Source: Lactobacillus johnsonii (GTDB lineage: Bacteria; Bacillota; Bacilli; Lactobacillales; Lactobacillaceae). From it: DNA of 64,000 nucleotides. Each line of letters opens with the position of its first letter. The first letter of the stretch is position 1. The translations under genes and the position numbers were made by a program. Positions 15,646 through 25,815 of the stretch are shown in pieces. The notes beneath the pieces are model-generated. The model did no database searches, was not told the origin of the DNA, and saw nothing but the letters and a program-made list of their open reading frames with translations. The stretch is from NCBI RefSeq assembly GCF_013487865.1, contig NZ_CP047409.1, positions 434,001-498,000 on the forward strand. The letters run 5' to 3'.

Positions 15646-17454
15646 ATGGCTTATCAAGCGCTATATCGTAAATGGCGTCCTCGAACTTTTGATGGAGTCG
15701 TAGGGCAAACAGCGATTACTGATACATTAAAAAATGCAATCAAGCGTGGCAAGATATCACATGCTTTTCTATTCGCAGGACCACGTGGTACTGGTAAAAC
15801 ATCATGTGCTAAAATTTTTGCCAAGGCCTTAAATTGTACTAATCTGCAAGACGGAGAGCCATGTAATGAATGTGAAAACTGTCTTGCAGCAGATCAAGGA
15901 ACAATGAATGATATTATCGAAATCGATGCTGCATCTAACAATGGTGTTGATGAAATTCGAGATATCAGAGATAAAGTAAAATACGCCCCAACACAGGGTA
16001 AATATAAAGTCTACATCATCGATGAGGTTCATATGCTTTCAATGGGTGCCTTCAATGCCTTGCTTAAGACGTTAGAAGAGCCACCAGAGCACGTAGTCTT
16101 TATCTTAGCTACTACTGAACTTCAAAAAGTTCCAGCAACTATTATTTCCAGAACCCAGCGCTACAACTTCAAGCGGATTGATCAACATGATTTAATTGCT
16201 CGTATGACCTATATTCTTGGCCAAGAAAAAATTGACTTTGAAGAAAAGGCCCTTGAAGTAATTGCTCAAGTAGCTGATGGTGGAATGCGTGACAGTTTAA
16301 GTATCTTGGATCAGATTTTATCTTATGATCAAGATAAGGTTAAGTACGAAGATGCTTTAAGAATAACTGGTTATGCGGCTCAAGAAAAAATTGAACAAGT
16401 ATTATTAAATTTACTTAATGGCGAAACTTCAGCAGCTCTTGAAATAGTTCATGTACTTTTGCAGGACGGAGCATCAACTAAGAATATTTTAGATGAGTTG
16501 ATTAGTTTAACTGTTAAAGGGATGCTGGCAATTAAGAGTAATAAGGAAGAAACTTTTTTAACTGAGAATTATGCTTCCGAATTAGCTAAAATTCCAGAAG
16601 AAAAATTCTACTCACTTGTGCAAGCAGCTAATAATGCCTTAAATGACTTGCGCTACACTAACCAGCAACAAATCCCGCTTGATGTATTTGTAGTTCAAGT
16701 AACTCAAGCTCCAGTAAAAGCTGATAGTACACCTCAACAAGCTGAAGCAATTTCGTCAGATGTTGTTCAAACTCTAAAAAATCAAATTGACACTTTAAGT
16801 AAGCAAGTTGCGGAATTGAAAAATAGGCAGGCACCTGCTAGAAGTACTACTTCAGACTTTTCTGGCACAATTAAAACTGAAACTAAGTCGCAAATTAGGC
16901 GCCTTGCCGATAAAGAAAATAAACCAGAACAAAAGCCGAAAAGAAGAAAGGCTAGTTCTAATAACCAAGCGGCTCAAGAAAATAACCGCCGGCAGGTATA
17001 TCATGTGCTTGAAAATGCCACTAAGGAAGACCTAAATACAGTAAAAGATATTTGGCCAGACTTACTGTCTACTCTAAAAGTATCTCAAAGAGCTGTAATG
17101 GAAGTTTTAGATCCTGTGGCTGCAAGTCACGAGCAAATTGTTTTAAAATGTAAGTATGAATTATGGTTTGAGCGAGCAAATCAAGACGGAGATCTAATTT
17201 CTCAACTTGAAACTGAAATTGCGAAGCTAACAAAGCATAATTATAGTATTGTTTTAGTTGCAGATTCTTCATGGTTGAAAGTACGGCATGATTTTGTGAC
17301 AAGTCATAAAGAAGAGTTACTTGCTAAAAAATTTCAAAGACTAGAAAAATCTGAACAAGAAGCAAATGGTAATCAGATAGATCCTCAAGCAAAAAAAGAA
17401 GTCATTGATAAGGCTAAAGAATTGTTTGGAGATCTAGCACAGATTAAAGATTAA
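15646..17454 (+). CDS. dnaX: DNA polymerase III subunits gamma and tau
   Basis: A 602-aa clamp-loader subunit. The AAA+ domain has Walker A FAGPRGTGKTS (about residues 44-54), a four-Cys zinc module (CTN...CNECENC), Walker B YIIDEVHML and sensor 1 LATTELQKVPATIISR. The C-terminal third is a charged linker (about residues 360-445) and a tau-type domain. It loads the beta clamp at the replication fork. First gene of the dnaX-ebfC-recR-yaaL operon. Confidence 0.96.
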   Translation: MAYQALYRKWRPRTFDGVVGQTAITDTLKNAIKRGKISHAFLFAGPRGTGKTSCAKIFAKALNCTNLQDGEPCNECENCLAADQGTMNDIIEIDAASNNGVDEIRDIRDKVKYAPTQGKYKVYIIDEVHMLSMGAFNALLKTLEEPPEHVVFILATTELQKVPATIISRTQRYNFKRIDQHDLIARMTYILGQEKIDFEEKALEVIAQVADGGMRDSLSILDQILSYDQDKVKYEDALRITGYAAQEKIEQVLLNLLNGETSAALEIVHVLLQDGASTKNILDELISLTVKGMLAIKSNKEETFLTENYASELAKIPEEKFYSLVQAANNALNDLRYTNQQQIPLDVFVVQVTQAPVKADSTPQQAEAISSDVVQTLKNQIDTLSKQVAELKNRQAPARSTTSDFSGTIKTETKSQIRRLADKENKPEQKPKRRKASSNNQAAQENNRRQVYHVLENATKEDLNTVKDIWPDLLSTLKVSQRAVMEVLDPVAASHEQIVLKCKYELWFERANQDGDLISQLETEIAKLTKHNYSIVLVADSSWLKVRHDFVTSHKEELLAKKFQRLEKSEQEANGNQIDPQAKKEVIDKAKELFGDLAQIKD

Positions 17455-17466
17455 GGAGAGAAAACT

Positions 17467-17796
17467 ATGGGTAAGAGACCTAATTTTGGTGGTATGGGCA
17501 TGGGTAACATGCAAGGTTTAATTAAGCAAGCTAAGAAGATGCAACAACAAATGGAAGCTGAACAAGCAAATTTAGCTACTCAAGAATTTGTTGGTAAGTC
17601 TGCAGATGACATGGTAGTTGCTACTTTTAGCGGCGACCGTAAACTAAAAGACTTGAAGATTAATAAGGAAGCAATCGATCCAGATGATCCAGATATGCTT
17701 CAAGATCTTGTTATCGATGCTGTAAACAAGGGAATCAAGGCAGTAGATGATGCTACTCAAGCATCAATGGGCAAATACACTAAAGGTTTGATGTAA
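17467..17796 (+). CDS. ebfC: Nucleoid-associated protein, YbaB/EbfC family
   Basis: A 109-aa protein with a Gly/Met-rich N-terminus ([21 protein letters not shown] region) and the family core [18 protein letters not shown]. It binds DNA as a dimer. It lies 12 nt after dnaX and 1 nt before recR, the strongly conserved arrangement. Confidence 0.95.
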   Translation: MGKRPNFGGMGMGNMQGLIKQAKKMQQQMEAEQANLATQEFVGKSADDMVVATFSGDRKLKDLKINKEAIDPDDPDMLQDLVIDAVNKGIKAVDDATQASMGKYTKGLM

Positions 17797-17797
17797 G

Positions 17798-18397
17798 ATG
17801 CAATATCCATTACCAATTGCCCGTTTAATTGATAATTACATGAAGCTGCCTGGTATTGGTGAAAAAACAGCAACACGTTTAGCCTTTTACACAATGGACA
17901 TGCCGGAAGATGACGTGGAAGACTTTTCTAAGTCATTAATGCAGGTAAAAGAAAATCTTCATTCTTGTTCTATTTGTGGGAATATTACTGAAAGTGATCC
18001 ATGCGAGATTTGCCGCGATCAAAACCGTGACCGTTCAACGATAATGGTAGTTGAGCAGCCAAAAGATGTCATGGCTTTTGAGGAAATGGGCGAATATAAT
18101 GGCTTGTACCATGTCTTACATGGAGTCTTGTCCCCAATGGATGGAGTAGGCCCAGAAGAAATTAACATTAAAAGTTTAATTACCAGACTTCAAAAACAAG
18201 ATGAAGTTAAAGAAGTTATTCTTGCCCTAAACTCCAGCCCAGAAGGTGAAGCAACTGCTATGTATCTAGCTAAGCTGATTAAGCCAGCTGGCTTAAAGGT
18301 AACGCGTCTTGCTGCTGGTTTAGCCGTAGGTAGCGATATTGAATACGCCAACTCAATTACTTTGAAGCGCGCTGTTCAAGGGAGAACAGATCTATGA
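17798..18397 (+). CDS. recR: Recombination protein RecR
   Basis: A 199-aa protein with an N-terminal helix-hairpin-helix ([15 protein letters not shown]), a Cys4 zinc finger (CSIC...CEIC) and a TOPRIM domain ([14 protein letters not shown]...). It works with RecF and RecO in loading RecA at gaps. The end overlaps yaaL by 4 nt. Confidence 0.97.
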   Translation: MQYPLPIARLIDNYMKLPGIGEKTATRLAFYTMDMPEDDVEDFSKSLMQVKENLHSCSICGNITESDPCEICRDQNRDRSTIMVVEQPKDVMAFEEMGEYNGLYHVLHGVLSPMDGVGPEEINIKSLITRLQKQDEVKEVILALNSSPEGEATAMYLAKLIKPAGLKVTRLAAGLAVGSDIEYANSITLKRAVQGRTDL

Positions 18398-18630
18398 TTG
18401 GAAAAAGGAACAAAGTTAAAAAAGCAGGCGACGAACGATTACTAAGAATTGTTGCTCAACTGCAAAGACAACTTGCTGAACAAAAAGTTTTCGATCAAAC
18501 GACAATTGATTATTCATTTGATAATCGAGTTTTAAATAAAATTCTCCATGCAAAATTTATTTTTTTGTATGAAGAAGCAAGAAGAAGAAACACTAAATCT
18601 AGTAGCTCATCAAGCGTTATTACTAGATAA
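18394..18630 (+). CDS. yaaL: YaaL-family protein (DUF2508)
   Basis: A 78-aa charged protein overlapping the recR stop codon (ATGA). Position and size match the YaaL family found between recR and tmk in Firmicutes. Function is unknown. It is followed directly by a terminator. Confidence 0.8.
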   Translation: MIGKRNKVKKAGDERLLRIVAQLQRQLAEQKVFDQTTIDYSFDNRVLNKILHAKFIFLYEEARRRNTKSSSSSSVITR

Positions 18631-18634
18631 TGTA

Positions 18635-18657
18635 GTCCACTGCGGTGGACTTTTTTT
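18635..18657 (+). terminator. Terminator of the dnaX-yaaL operon
   Basis: GTCCAC (18635-18640), loop TGCG, GTGGAC (18645-18650), then seven T. Confidence 0.9.
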
Positions 18658-18736
18658 GTGGAAAAATAAATAATCTTGAAAAAACAAGTCTGTCTTTCTT
18701 TTTTCTTTTACAGTACAATGCCAAGTGGGGGTAGAC

Positions 18737-19378
18737 ATGAGAGGATATTTAATTACATTTGAAGGCCCAGATGGGGCAGGAAAAACTACAGTTATTAACG
18801 AAATAATTAAGCAATTACCGCAAAGTTTACAAGAACGGACTCTTGTCACGCGTGAGCCAGGTGGATCTAAGATTTCAGAAAATATCAGAACAATTATTTT
18901 AGACCCAGAAAATAAAGAAATGGATGATCGAACTGAAGCTTTGCTATATGCAGCACAAAGAAGTCAGCACGTAAGTGAAGTGATTCGTCCAGCCTTAGCA
19001 GCTGGTAAAGTAGTATTATCCGATCGATTCATTGATAGTTCACTAGCTTATCAAGGTGTAGGTAGAAATCTAGGCATTGAAGAAGTAAAGCAAATTAATA
19101 ATTTTGGAACTGGCGGACTTGAGCCTGATTTAACCATCTTCTTAGACCTAGATCCAGCTGTGGGTTTAGCTAGAATTGAAAAAGAGCGGGCTGGTCAAGA
19201 AGATCGACTTGAACAAGAAAAAATTGACTTCCATAATAAGGTCTATGCTGGCTATCGTGAATTACTTGAACGCTATCCTGATCGAATTAAAAAGGTAGAT
19301 GCTAATTTGCCGATCAAGGATGTTGCAGCTAATAGTGTTAAAATAATAAGAAAACAATTACCTGATATTTTTATGTAA
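18737..19378 (+). CDS. tmk: Thymidylate kinase
   Basis: A 213-aa P-loop kinase when started at ATG 18737 ([18 protein letters not shown]). An upstream GTG at 18725 is less likely because GTGGGGGT serves as the ribosome site. The P-loop is [10 protein letters not shown], the DR(Y/F)-type motif is [14 protein letters not shown], and the lid lies around residues 138-155. It phosphorylates dTMP to dTDP. It starts a tmk-pstA-holB-yabA-rsmI cluster. Confidence 0.95.
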   Translation: MRGYLITFEGPDGAGKTTVINEIIKQLPQSLQERTLVTREPGGSKISENIRTIILDPENKEMDDRTEALLYAAQRSQHVSEVIRPALAAGKVVLSDRFIDSSLAYQGVGRNLGIEEVKQINNFGTGGLEPDLTIFLDLDPAVGLARIEKERAGQEDRLEQEKIDFHNKVYAGYRELLERYPDRIKKVDANLPIKDVAANSVKIIRKQLPDIFM

Positions 19379-19391
19379 GGATTTGGTAAGA

Positions 19392-19717
19392 ATGAAACTT
19401 GTTTTAGCAATTGTACAGGATAAAGATGCAGATACCTTAGCAAAAGAATTTATTCAAAATGATGTTCGTGCAACTAAATTAGCTACCAGCGGTGGCTTTT
19501 AAGAGCAGGCAATACAACTTTTATCGTGGGTATTGAAGATGACCGCGTAAATGAAGTATTAGAAATCATTAAAAAGAGCTCCCACACTAGAGAACAATAT
19601 GTCTCGAATATGAACATGGATGCTGCAGGCACTTCTATGCTTGGAAAACCAGTCCAAGTTACTGTTGGCGGAGCGACTGTCTTTGTATTACCAGTTGAGG
19701 AATTTAAGCACTTTTAA
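19392..19717 (+). pseudogene. pstA: Cyclic-di-AMP-binding PII-like protein PstA/DarA, frameshifted
   Basis: From ATG 19392 the frame reads MKLVLAIVQDKDADTLAKEF and then LATSGGF before a TAA at 19500-19502. One extra T in the TTTT run at 19497-19500 would restore GGFLRAGNTTFIVGIEDDRV and the rest of a normal 109-aa protein ending at 19717. PstA is a trimeric cytosolic receptor for c-di-AMP. The remaining sequence is well conserved, which argues for a very recent mutation or a homopolymer sequencing error rather than old decay. holB begins by overlapping the stop codon, so the operon structure is intact. Confidence 0.85.
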
Positions 19718-20574
19718 TGATTGATTTAAAAAATATCGGCCAAAAGCAGGCTGATCTTTTAAGGGATGCATATTTAAATAAAAAAGTTGCCCATAGTTAC
19801 TTGTTTGTCGATCCCATGCAAAAGAAGGGAATAAATACAGCTTACTGGCTGGCCTGTCTCTTTAATTGCTTGGGAGAAGATAAGCCAGACGGAACTTGTA
19901 ACAATTGTCAGAGAATCTTAGATGGAAATCATCCAGATGTCTTCTTAGTAAAACTAGAAGGTAAGCAGAGTCTCTCAATTGATCAGATTCGTCCCTTAAA
20001 AGAAGAGCTTGCTAAAAGCCCTGTTGAAGGAAATCGCCGCTTTTTTATAATTGAAAATGCGGAAAAATTAACTTTAGCTGCAAGCAACGCCTTGCTTAAT
20101 TTATTAGAAGAACCAGTAGCGCCAGTCGTTACCATTCTGATCACCAATAATGAAAATCAAATTTTACCAACGGTTAAATCTAGAACTCAGATTCTTAATT
20201 TCTCTGATGAAAAGATTGATAGTAAAAGAGCTCAATTACTTGAATATGGCTTAACAGATGAAGAAATTGATGATCTAGGCGACACAAGTAAGCTTGAAGA
20301 AGAGAGTAAATACCTGTTTCAGGAGCTGTTAGAACATAATGATTTGGCCTTGGTGCGTGTGAATCAGATTAGTAGTCTTGCTACTAAACCTGCGAGTCAA
20401 AAGTTTGTTTTTTATCAGCTTAAGACTTTGGCCATGAAGAGCTTAGAAGCGGGTAAAAAGTTAAGGGAGAGTGCATCTTTATTAGAGTTATTAATGACTT
20501 GCGATAAGATGCGAGCTAGTAATGTTAGTTTCCACAATACATTAGATTATTTAGTATTGAGTTTTGAACGGTAG
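19717..20574 (+). CDS. holB: DNA polymerase III subunit delta'
   Basis: A 285-aa clamp-loader subunit. The start overlaps the pstA stop (TAATG). The N-terminal AAA+-like domain has a degenerate P-loop (LFVDPMQKKG), a zinc-type Cys cluster (CLGE...CNNCQRIL) and the sensor-like IIENAEKLTLAASNALLNLLEEP (landmark NALLNLLEEP), plus the SRC-like KSRTQ. It acts with DnaX and HolA at the replication fork. Confidence 0.94.
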   Translation: MIDLKNIGQKQADLLRDAYLNKKVAHSYLFVDPMQKKGINTAYWLACLFNCLGEDKPDGTCNNCQRILDGNHPDVFLVKLEGKQSLSIDQIRPLKEELAKSPVEGNRRFFIIENAEKLTLAASNALLNLLEEPVAPVVTILITNNENQILPTVKSRTQILNFSDEKIDSKRAQLLEYGLTDEEIDDLGDTSKLEEESKYLFQELLEHNDLALVRVNQISSLATKPASQKFVFYQLKTLAMKSLEAGKKLRESASLLELLMTCDKMRASNVSFHNTLDYLVLSFER

Positions 20575-20584
20575 GTGTTTTTGA

Positions 20585-20929
20585 GTGGATCCATTTTCAC
20601 AATTGTCACAATTACAGCACAATCTTCAGGCAATGACAAAAACTGTTGCCGGTCTGGAAAATGACATGCTTGAAGTATTGAAAGAAAATACAGAATTAAA
20701 AGTTGAAAACCAACTATTAAGAGAAAAGATTAGTAAGCTAGATGCAAATAAAGAACCAGCTGAAAATAAGTCGCAAGCTGGTTTGAAGTCATTGAGAAAT
20801 ATTTACGATTCTGGTTACCATATCTGCAATATGTACTATGGTTCTCACCGTGAATCAGGTGAAGATTGCATGTTTTGCTTAGATATTTTAGATAATTTTG
20901 TAAATCACGGACAAAAGAGTAGGGGATAA
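20585..20929 (+). CDS. yabA: Replication initiation control protein YabA
   Basis: A 114-aa protein from GTG 20585. It has an N-terminal coiled coil (about residues 1-58) and a C-terminal zinc cluster of the form H-x2-C-x5-H...C-x2-C (HICNMYYGSH...CMFC). In Bacillus it tetramerises and restrains DnaA through DnaN. Its place after holB is conserved. Confidence 0.93.
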   Translation: MDPFSQLSQLQHNLQAMTKTVAGLENDMLEVLKENTELKVENQLLREKISKLDANKEPAENKSQAGLKSLRNIYDSGYHICNMYYGSHRESGEDCMFCLDILDNFVNHGQKSRG

Positions 20930-20934
20930 AAATT

Positions 20935-21792
20935 ATGCAAGTGCAGAGTAGTTTTAATGAAAAAGATAAGGGACGTCTGTATCTTGTCCCTACTCCAATT
21001 GGAAATTTAGAAGATATTACTTTAAGAGCTAAAAGAATTCTAACTGAAGCTGATTACATCGCAGCGGAAGATACCCGAACTAGTGGGATTTTGCTTGAAA
21101 AAATTGGCGTTCATAATAAGATGATTTCTTTTCATAAGTATAATTCTAAAGAACGTGCTCCTGAATTAATTAAGCTGCTTAAAGAAGGAAAGACAATTGC
21201 TGAGATTTCTGATGCTGGGATGCCGGTAATTTCAGATCCCGGTTATGTCTTGGTGCAGGAATGTATCAAAAATGATATTCCTGTTGTCTCTCTTCCTGGT
21301 CCTTCAGCTTTTGCGACTGCCTTAATTGCTTCTGGCTTTGACGCACAACCCTTTACTTATTATGGGTTCTTACCGCGTAAGAGCAGTGAGCAAAAGAAGT
21401 ACTTTGAAATGATGAACACTTCGCGTGCTACTTCGATCTTTTATGAAGCACCACATCGTTTGAAGAAGACCTTGAAGACTTTAGCTGAAGTAATTAAGCC
21501 AGATCGAAAAATTGCCTTGGCTCGTGAATTAACCAAGATTCATGAAGAATATATCAGAGGATCAATTAGTGAAATTAATGAATACTTCACTGAGAACGAT
21601 CCACGAGGTGAATTTGTAGTTTTAGTTTCTCCGAATGAAGAGGAAGAAAAGCAACTTTCTTGGGATGAGTTAATTAAGCAAGTAGCCGATCAGGTAGCAG
21701 CTGGCGAAAGTAAAAAAGATGCGATTAAGTCAGTTGCTAAGGCTAATAAGGTTTCAAAGAATGAACTTTATGACAAATACCATCAAAATTAA
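20935..21792 (+). CDS. rsmI: 16S rRNA (cytidine-1402-2'-O)-methyltransferase
   Basis: A 285-aa tetrapyrrole-methylase-fold enzyme. Motifs are LYLVPTPIGNLEDITLRA near the start, EDTRTSG, and SLPGPSAFATALIASGF in the SAM-binding region. It methylates the ribose of C1402 in the decoding centre. Last gene of the tmk-rsmI run. Confidence 0.95.
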   Translation: MQVQSSFNEKDKGRLYLVPTPIGNLEDITLRAKRILTEADYIAAEDTRTSGILLEKIGVHNKMISFHKYNSKERAPELIKLLKEGKTIAEISDAGMPVISDPGYVLVQECIKNDIPVVSLPGPSAFATALIASGFDAQPFTYYGFLPRKSSEQKKYFEMMNTSRATSIFYEAPHRLKKTLKTLAEVIKPDRKIALARELTKIHEEYIRGSISEINEYFTENDPRGEFVVLVSPNEEEEKQLSWDELIKQVADQVAAGESKKDAIKSVAKANKVSKNELYDKYHQN

Positions 21793-21806
21793 GCACGGAG
21801 ATTAAG

Positions 21807-22541
21807 ATGGAAAAGATTTTTAAAGAAGAGCACCAAGTTAGCTATGGTGATTGCGATGAAACAGGAAAAATTCAACTTCCTCATTTAATTGAGCATTTTA
21901 TGCAGGTTTCAAATGTTCAATTAACAGCAGGTGGTGCTGGGATTCATGATTTACTAAAGCAAAATCTAGGCTGGGTTGTAGTTGAGTATCATCTTGATAT
22001 TGATCGCTTGCCTGAAGCTGGTGAAAAAATTACCGTTACTACAAACGGTAGTGGATATAATCGCTTTTTTGAATATAGAGATTTTGGTATAATTGATTCT
22101 ACTAACAAAAAGATAGTGAATGTCAAAAGCCAATGGGTAATTTTAGATTTAAAAAATCGCAAAATTACTGAAGCAGATGATCAAATGATGCAGAAATTTG
22201 GAAATCCATACTTGAAACATATGCCGCGCTTTAAGCGATTACGTCCCTTAAAAGCGTATAGCTCAAGTAAGAAATATACTGTTAGATATTATGATTTAGA
22301 TACAAACCATCATTTAACTAATAGTATTTATTTCGATTGGATGATTGATACCTTGCCAAGAGAGTTCTTGAATTCTCATACTGTCAAAAGTATTGATATT
22401 TCATTTAAAAAAGAAGTTCAATATGGAAATCAAGCACTAGCAGAAGTAGAGCTTGATCAAGATACATTAACTTCGCATCATTTGATTTCTAATCGGGGTG
22501 AGGCGTCTGCCTTGGCTGAAATTAATTGGAAAGAAAATTAA
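21807..22541 (+). CDS. Acyl-ACP thioesterase
   Basis: A 244-aa double hot-dog protein of the FatA/FatB-like bacterial family. The first domain starts with the DCDETGKIQLPHL segment and the second has YDLDTNHHLTNSIYFDWM, including the Asn/His pair expected near the active site. It would release free fatty acids from acyl carrier protein. It follows rsmI by 14 nt and precedes a terminator. Confidence 0.88.
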   Translation: MEKIFKEEHQVSYGDCDETGKIQLPHLIEHFMQVSNVQLTAGGAGIHDLLKQNLGWVVVEYHLDIDRLPEAGEKITVTTNGSGYNRFFEYRDFGIIDSTNKKIVNVKSQWVILDLKNRKITEADDQMMQKFGNPYLKHMPRFKRLRPLKAYSSSKKYTVRYYDLDTNHHLTNSIYFDWMIDTLPREFLNSHTVKSIDISFKKEVQYGNQALAEVELDQDTLTSHHLISNRGEASALAEINWKEN

Positions 22542-22543
22542 AG

Positions 22544-22578
22544 GCATGACTTGTTGTTAGTACAGTCGTGCTTTTTTT
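22544..22578 (+). terminator. Terminator between the thioesterase and folT
   Basis: GCATGACT (22544-22551) pairs with AGTCGTGC (22564-22571, one G-U) followed by seven T. Confidence 0.75.
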
Positions 22579-22589
22579 GAAAGGTAGGA

Positions 22590-23111
22590 ATGCCAATGAA
22601 GACAGGAATAAAGAAATTAGATTTGCAGGGCTTAGTTACTCTGGCATTGCTAGTAGCAATGAATGTTGTGCTACAAAAAATATCGTTTGGTCCAGCTACA
22701 GTAAAAGTAGGATTGGGATTTATTGGAAGTGCATTATTAGCTTATTATTTTGGCCCTTTCTGGGGCGGAATTGGTGCAGTACTAAGTGATTTGTTAAAAT
22801 CAGCTGTTTTTGGCGTTGAAGGTGGATTTTTCCCAGGATTTATTCTTTCAGCAATAGTAGGGGTTGTGATTTATGCGATCTTCTTATATCAAAAACCAAT
22901 TAAGTGGTGGCGTATTATTGTTTCGACTTTATTAGTTACCTTGGTGGTTAATGTCTTAATGAATACTTACTGGATTCATCTATTATATGGCTTAGATTTA
23001 AGAGCAGCATTTCTACAAAGAATTCTAAAAGAGTTGATCACTCCTTGGATTCAAATTGTCGTTCTTTACGTGATTTTAAATGCTCTTCAACGTGTTAAAA
23101 TAAGAAGGTAA
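22590..23111 (+). CDS. folT: ECF transporter S component, folate type
   Basis: A 173-aa protein with about six membrane helices. The family features are ALLVAMNVVLQKISFGPATVKVG near the N-terminus (landmark KISFGPATVKVGLGF) and the substrate-side loop GPFWGGIGAVLSDLLK. FolT binds folates and couples to the shared EcfAA'T module encoded elsewhere. No tetrahydrofolate riboswitch fits in the short gap upstream; AGGTAGGA is the ribosome site. Confidence 0.85.
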   Translation: MPMKTGIKKLDLQGLVTLALLVAMNVVLQKISFGPATVKVGLGFIGSALLAYYFGPFWGGIGAVLSDLLKSAVFGVEGGFFPGFILSAIVGVVIYAIFLYQKPIKWWRIIVSTLLVTLVVNVLMNTYWIHLLYGLDLRAAFLQRILKELITPWIQIVVLYVILNALQRVKIRR

Positions 23112-23139
23112 TTTCGATAATAATAAGGATAGAATTTAA

Positions 23140-23865
23140 ATGAAAATATTAAGTATTACTACTGCAACCAATCATTTGAGCGTAGCTTTGAATGATGGAG
23201 ATAAAATTTTGGAAAAGAACGAAGAAGATCATCGAAATCATAGTGAACATTTAGATCCTTTAATTAATGAATTGTTGAGGGAAAATGATCTTACTTTAAA
23301 AGATATTGATCGTTTTGCAGTTGCAGAAGGTCCTGGTTCTTATACTGGTTTAAGAATTGGAATTACTACTGCGAAGATGTTTGCTTCTATTTTAAATAAG
23401 GACTTAGTTGGGGTATCAACTTTAGCTGCATTGGCTAATGGCGCAAGCGATGGCTTAATCGTGAGTGAATTAGATGCTCGTAACAAGAATTTCTTTGCTG
23501 GTGTTTATCGTAAGGCTGACGGCAAGTTAGAGAATCTAGTTCCTGATGGCCACTATCATCTAGATGACTTGATAGATAAGGTGAAAGAGCTCGGCTTATC
23601 TGAACACGTTATCTTTGTTGGTAGCTCAATTGAAAAATACCAAGATGAAATTAAGGACTTGCTAGGTTCAGATAACTTCACTCAAGATGCAGGTGATAAC
23701 CAAATTCATGCTGGTGAAATTGGAAAATTAGCTCTTAATAAAGAAGCAGTAGATCCTGATAAGATGGTGCCAAAATATTTGAGGCGTACACAAGCTGAAA
23801 TGGACTGGCATAAGAAGACTGGAAAGGCATTTGGCCCGGATAGCGACTATGTTGAAGAAGTTTAG
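23140..23865 (+). CDS. tsaB: tRNA t6A threonylcarbamoyl transfer protein TsaB
   Basis: A 241-aa ASKHA-fold protein with ILSITTATNHLSVAL at the start and the hallmark EGPGSYTGLRIG (about residues 65-76). With TsaD and TsaE it makes t6A37 in tRNAs reading ANN codons. It overlaps rimI and is followed by tsaD, a common trio. Confidence 0.94.
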   Translation: MKILSITTATNHLSVALNDGDKILEKNEEDHRNHSEHLDPLINELLRENDLTLKDIDRFAVAEGPGSYTGLRIGITTAKMFASILNKDLVGVSTLAALANGASDGLIVSELDARNKNFFAGVYRKADGKLENLVPDGHYHLDDLIDKVKELGLSEHVIFVGSSIEKYQDEIKDLLGSDNFTQDAGDNQIHAGEIGKLALNKEAVDPDKMVPKYLRRTQAEMDWHKKTGKAFGPDSDYVEEV

Positions 23866-24385
23866 TTTATTTTTTCATCCGGTAGAAATCGATCTCAGCT
23901 TTACGCCCTTTGCATTAAGGTTAGATAATGAAACTTATCAGATTATGAAGGCTAGCGATGAGAATATTGCGGACTTATTAGGTCTAGAGCAAGAAGTGTA
24001 CTTTGGACGGACGCCTTGGAGTCGATTCTCTTTTAAGAGTGAATTAAAAAAGCATGCTAATTCCTTGTACTTGGTAGTTTATCAAGGTTCGACTTTGGTG
24101 GGCTTTGTGGGGATGAGAATGCAGGCTCAAGAAGGTCATATTACCAATATTGCCGTGAAACCTACCTATCAAAGAAGAGGAATTGGTGAATTCTTACTGA
24201 GAACCATGATTGGGATTGCTCAGAAAAATCGCGCAGTTCAGATGACTTTAGAGGTACGCAGCGATAACTATAATGCTCAGAGTTTATATCGTAAGTTAGG
24301 CTTTAAGGATAACTTTATTCGGAAGAACTACTATACTACTGAACAAGCAGATGCGATTAGCATGATTAAGGAATTGACAGATTAA
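23849..24385 (+). CDS. rimI: Ribosomal-protein-alanine N-acetyltransferase family (RimI)
   Basis: A 178-aa GNAT acetyltransferase, started at ATG 23849 within the last codons of tsaB. The acetyl-CoA loop is [15 protein letters not shown], and the later motif is [19 protein letters not shown]. RimI-type enzymes acetylate the N-terminal alanine of S18, and in some bacteria other N-termini. A longer frame from TTG 23831 is possible. Its N-terminal extension of about 25 residues is unusual for the family. Confidence 0.88.
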   Translation: MLKKFSLFFHPVEIDLSFTPFALRLDNETYQIMKASDENIADLLGLEQEVYFGRTPWSRFSFKSELKKHANSLYLVVYQGSTLVGFVGMRMQAQEGHITNIAVKPTYQRRGIGEFLLRTMIGIAQKNRAVQMTLEVRSDNYNAQSLYRKLGFKDNFIRKNYYTTEQADAISMIKELTD

Positions 24386-24402
24386 GAATAGGAAGAGATA
24401 AA

Positions 24403-25449
24403 GTGACTAAAAAAGATGTTCGAATTTTAGCATTTGAAAGCTCATGTGATGAAACTTCAACTGCTGTGATTAAAAATGGTCGTGAAATCGAAAGCTTAAT
24501 TGTAGCTACTCAAATTAAAAGTCACCAACGCTTTGGTGGGGTTGTGCCAGAGGTAGCAAGTCGTCACCATATTGAAGTAATTACGCAGATTACTAAGGAA
24601 GCCTTAGATGAAGCAAATGCGACTTGGAATGATATTGATGCAATTGCGGTCACCTATGGACCAGGTCTAGTTGGGGCACTTTTAATTGGTGTTAGTGCAG
24701 CAAAGGCTGCATCAATGGCAACTGGAATTCCGTTAATTGGTGTTGACCATATTATGGGACATATTATGGCAGCGCAATTAAAGGATGAGATTGAATATCC
24801 AGCACTTGCTTTGCAGGTGTCAGGTGGACATACTGAGATTGTCTTGATGAAGGATCCGATCCATTTTGAAATTGTGGGCGATACCAGGGATGATGCAGCT
24901 GGTGAAGCCTATGATAAGATTGGCCGCGTTTTAGGTGTTAATTACCCAGCAGGTAAGACAATTGATGAATGGGCACATAGGGGGAAAGATACCTTCCACT
25001 TCCCGAGAGCAATGATGGAAGATGATGACTATGACTTCTCCTTCTCAGGACTTAAGAGTGCCTTCATTAATACTTGCCACCATGCAGATCAAATTCATGA
25101 AGAACTTGATAAGTATGATTTAGCTGCCAGTTTTCAGGCTTCAGTTGTTGATGTGTTGAGCCACAAAACAATTAGAGCGATCAAAGAATATAAGCCGAAG
25201 ACATTTATCTTAGGCGGCGGTGTCGCCGCGAACCACGGCTTACGCGATAGATTAGCAGAAGAGATTGAAAAGTTGCCTGCTGATATTAAGCCAAAGGTGA
25301 TTTTACCCGACTTGAAGCTTTGCGGAGATAATGCGGCAATGATTGGTGCTGCTGCATATAACTTGTACAAGGCTGGTAAGTTTAGCGATGAGAATTTAAA
25401 TGCAGATCCATCACTTGAGGTGCCATATGCAGAAAGCATGTTGAAGTAA
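24403..25449 (+). CDS. tsaD: tRNA N6-adenosine threonylcarbamoyltransferase
   Basis: A 348-aa Kae1/Qri7-family protein starting at GTG 24403. It has the metal-binding HIMGHIMA motif (about residues 113-120), [11 protein letters not shown], the nucleotide-binding [11 protein letters not shown] and [10 protein letters not shown]. It transfers the threonylcarbamoyl group to A37 of tRNA. Last gene of tsaB-rimI-tsaD. Confidence 0.97.
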   Translation: MTKKDVRILAFESSCDETSTAVIKNGREIESLIVATQIKSHQRFGGVVPEVASRHHIEVITQITKEALDEANATWNDIDAIAVTYGPGLVGALLIGVSAAKAASMATGIPLIGVDHIMGHIMAAQLKDEIEYPALALQVSGGHTEIVLMKDPIHFEIVGDTRDDAAGEAYDKIGRVLGVNYPAGKTIDEWAHRGKDTFHFPRAMMEDDDYDFSFSGLKSAFINTCHHADQIHEELDKYDLAASFQASVVDVLSHKTIRAIKEYKPKTFILGGGVAANHGLRDRLAEEIEKLPADIKPKVILPDLKLCGDNAAMIGAAAYNLYKAGKFSDENLNADPSLEVPYAESMLK

Positions 25450-25502
25450 GCCCTAGACACTACACAAGAGTGAATGGATAATACAATAAGTTATTTTATG
25501 AA

Positions 25503-25556
25503 AAAACAAATGATGTTGAAGAATAACATTTTTTCTTCGATATCATTTGTTTGTTT
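25503..25556 (+). terminator. Terminator after tsaD
   Basis: A long stem: AAACAAATGAT...TGAAG (from 25504) pairs with CTTCG...ATCATTTGTTT (to about 25553) around AATAACATTTTTT. Confidence 0.75.
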
Positions 25557-25815
25557 TGTTCCTAAAACCACTTGATAATGTAAGAAGAAAAGGCGCGAAG
25601 GATAGCTACAGAGTAAGATATTTAAATATAAACTTAAGGCTTGTATTTATTAGAGAAAGCTAAAATTTTCGAGAAAGATTCTTTTATTGTTTCAGAGAAA
25701 TAGATTAGTATATTCTTTGCATTTAATAACGGACTGAAGTCCTTATTCTGCCTATAAATAAGGAGTATTGTTATAATAAGAAATGAAAGATCAATAATCT
25801 TGAGGAGGAATTATT
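25557..25815 (+). other. Intergenic region upstream of the 207-aa membrane protein
   Basis: No gene found. A short GGACT-GA-AGTCC hairpin sits near 25732-25743, a TATAAT occurs at about 25772-25777, and GAGGAGG precedes the next start. The rest is AT-rich without obvious structure. Confidence 0.4.

Noticed and set aside
22542..22589. THF riboswitch upstream of folT
   Set aside because: The gap is only about 48 nt and is filled by a simple terminator; no riboswitch core fits.
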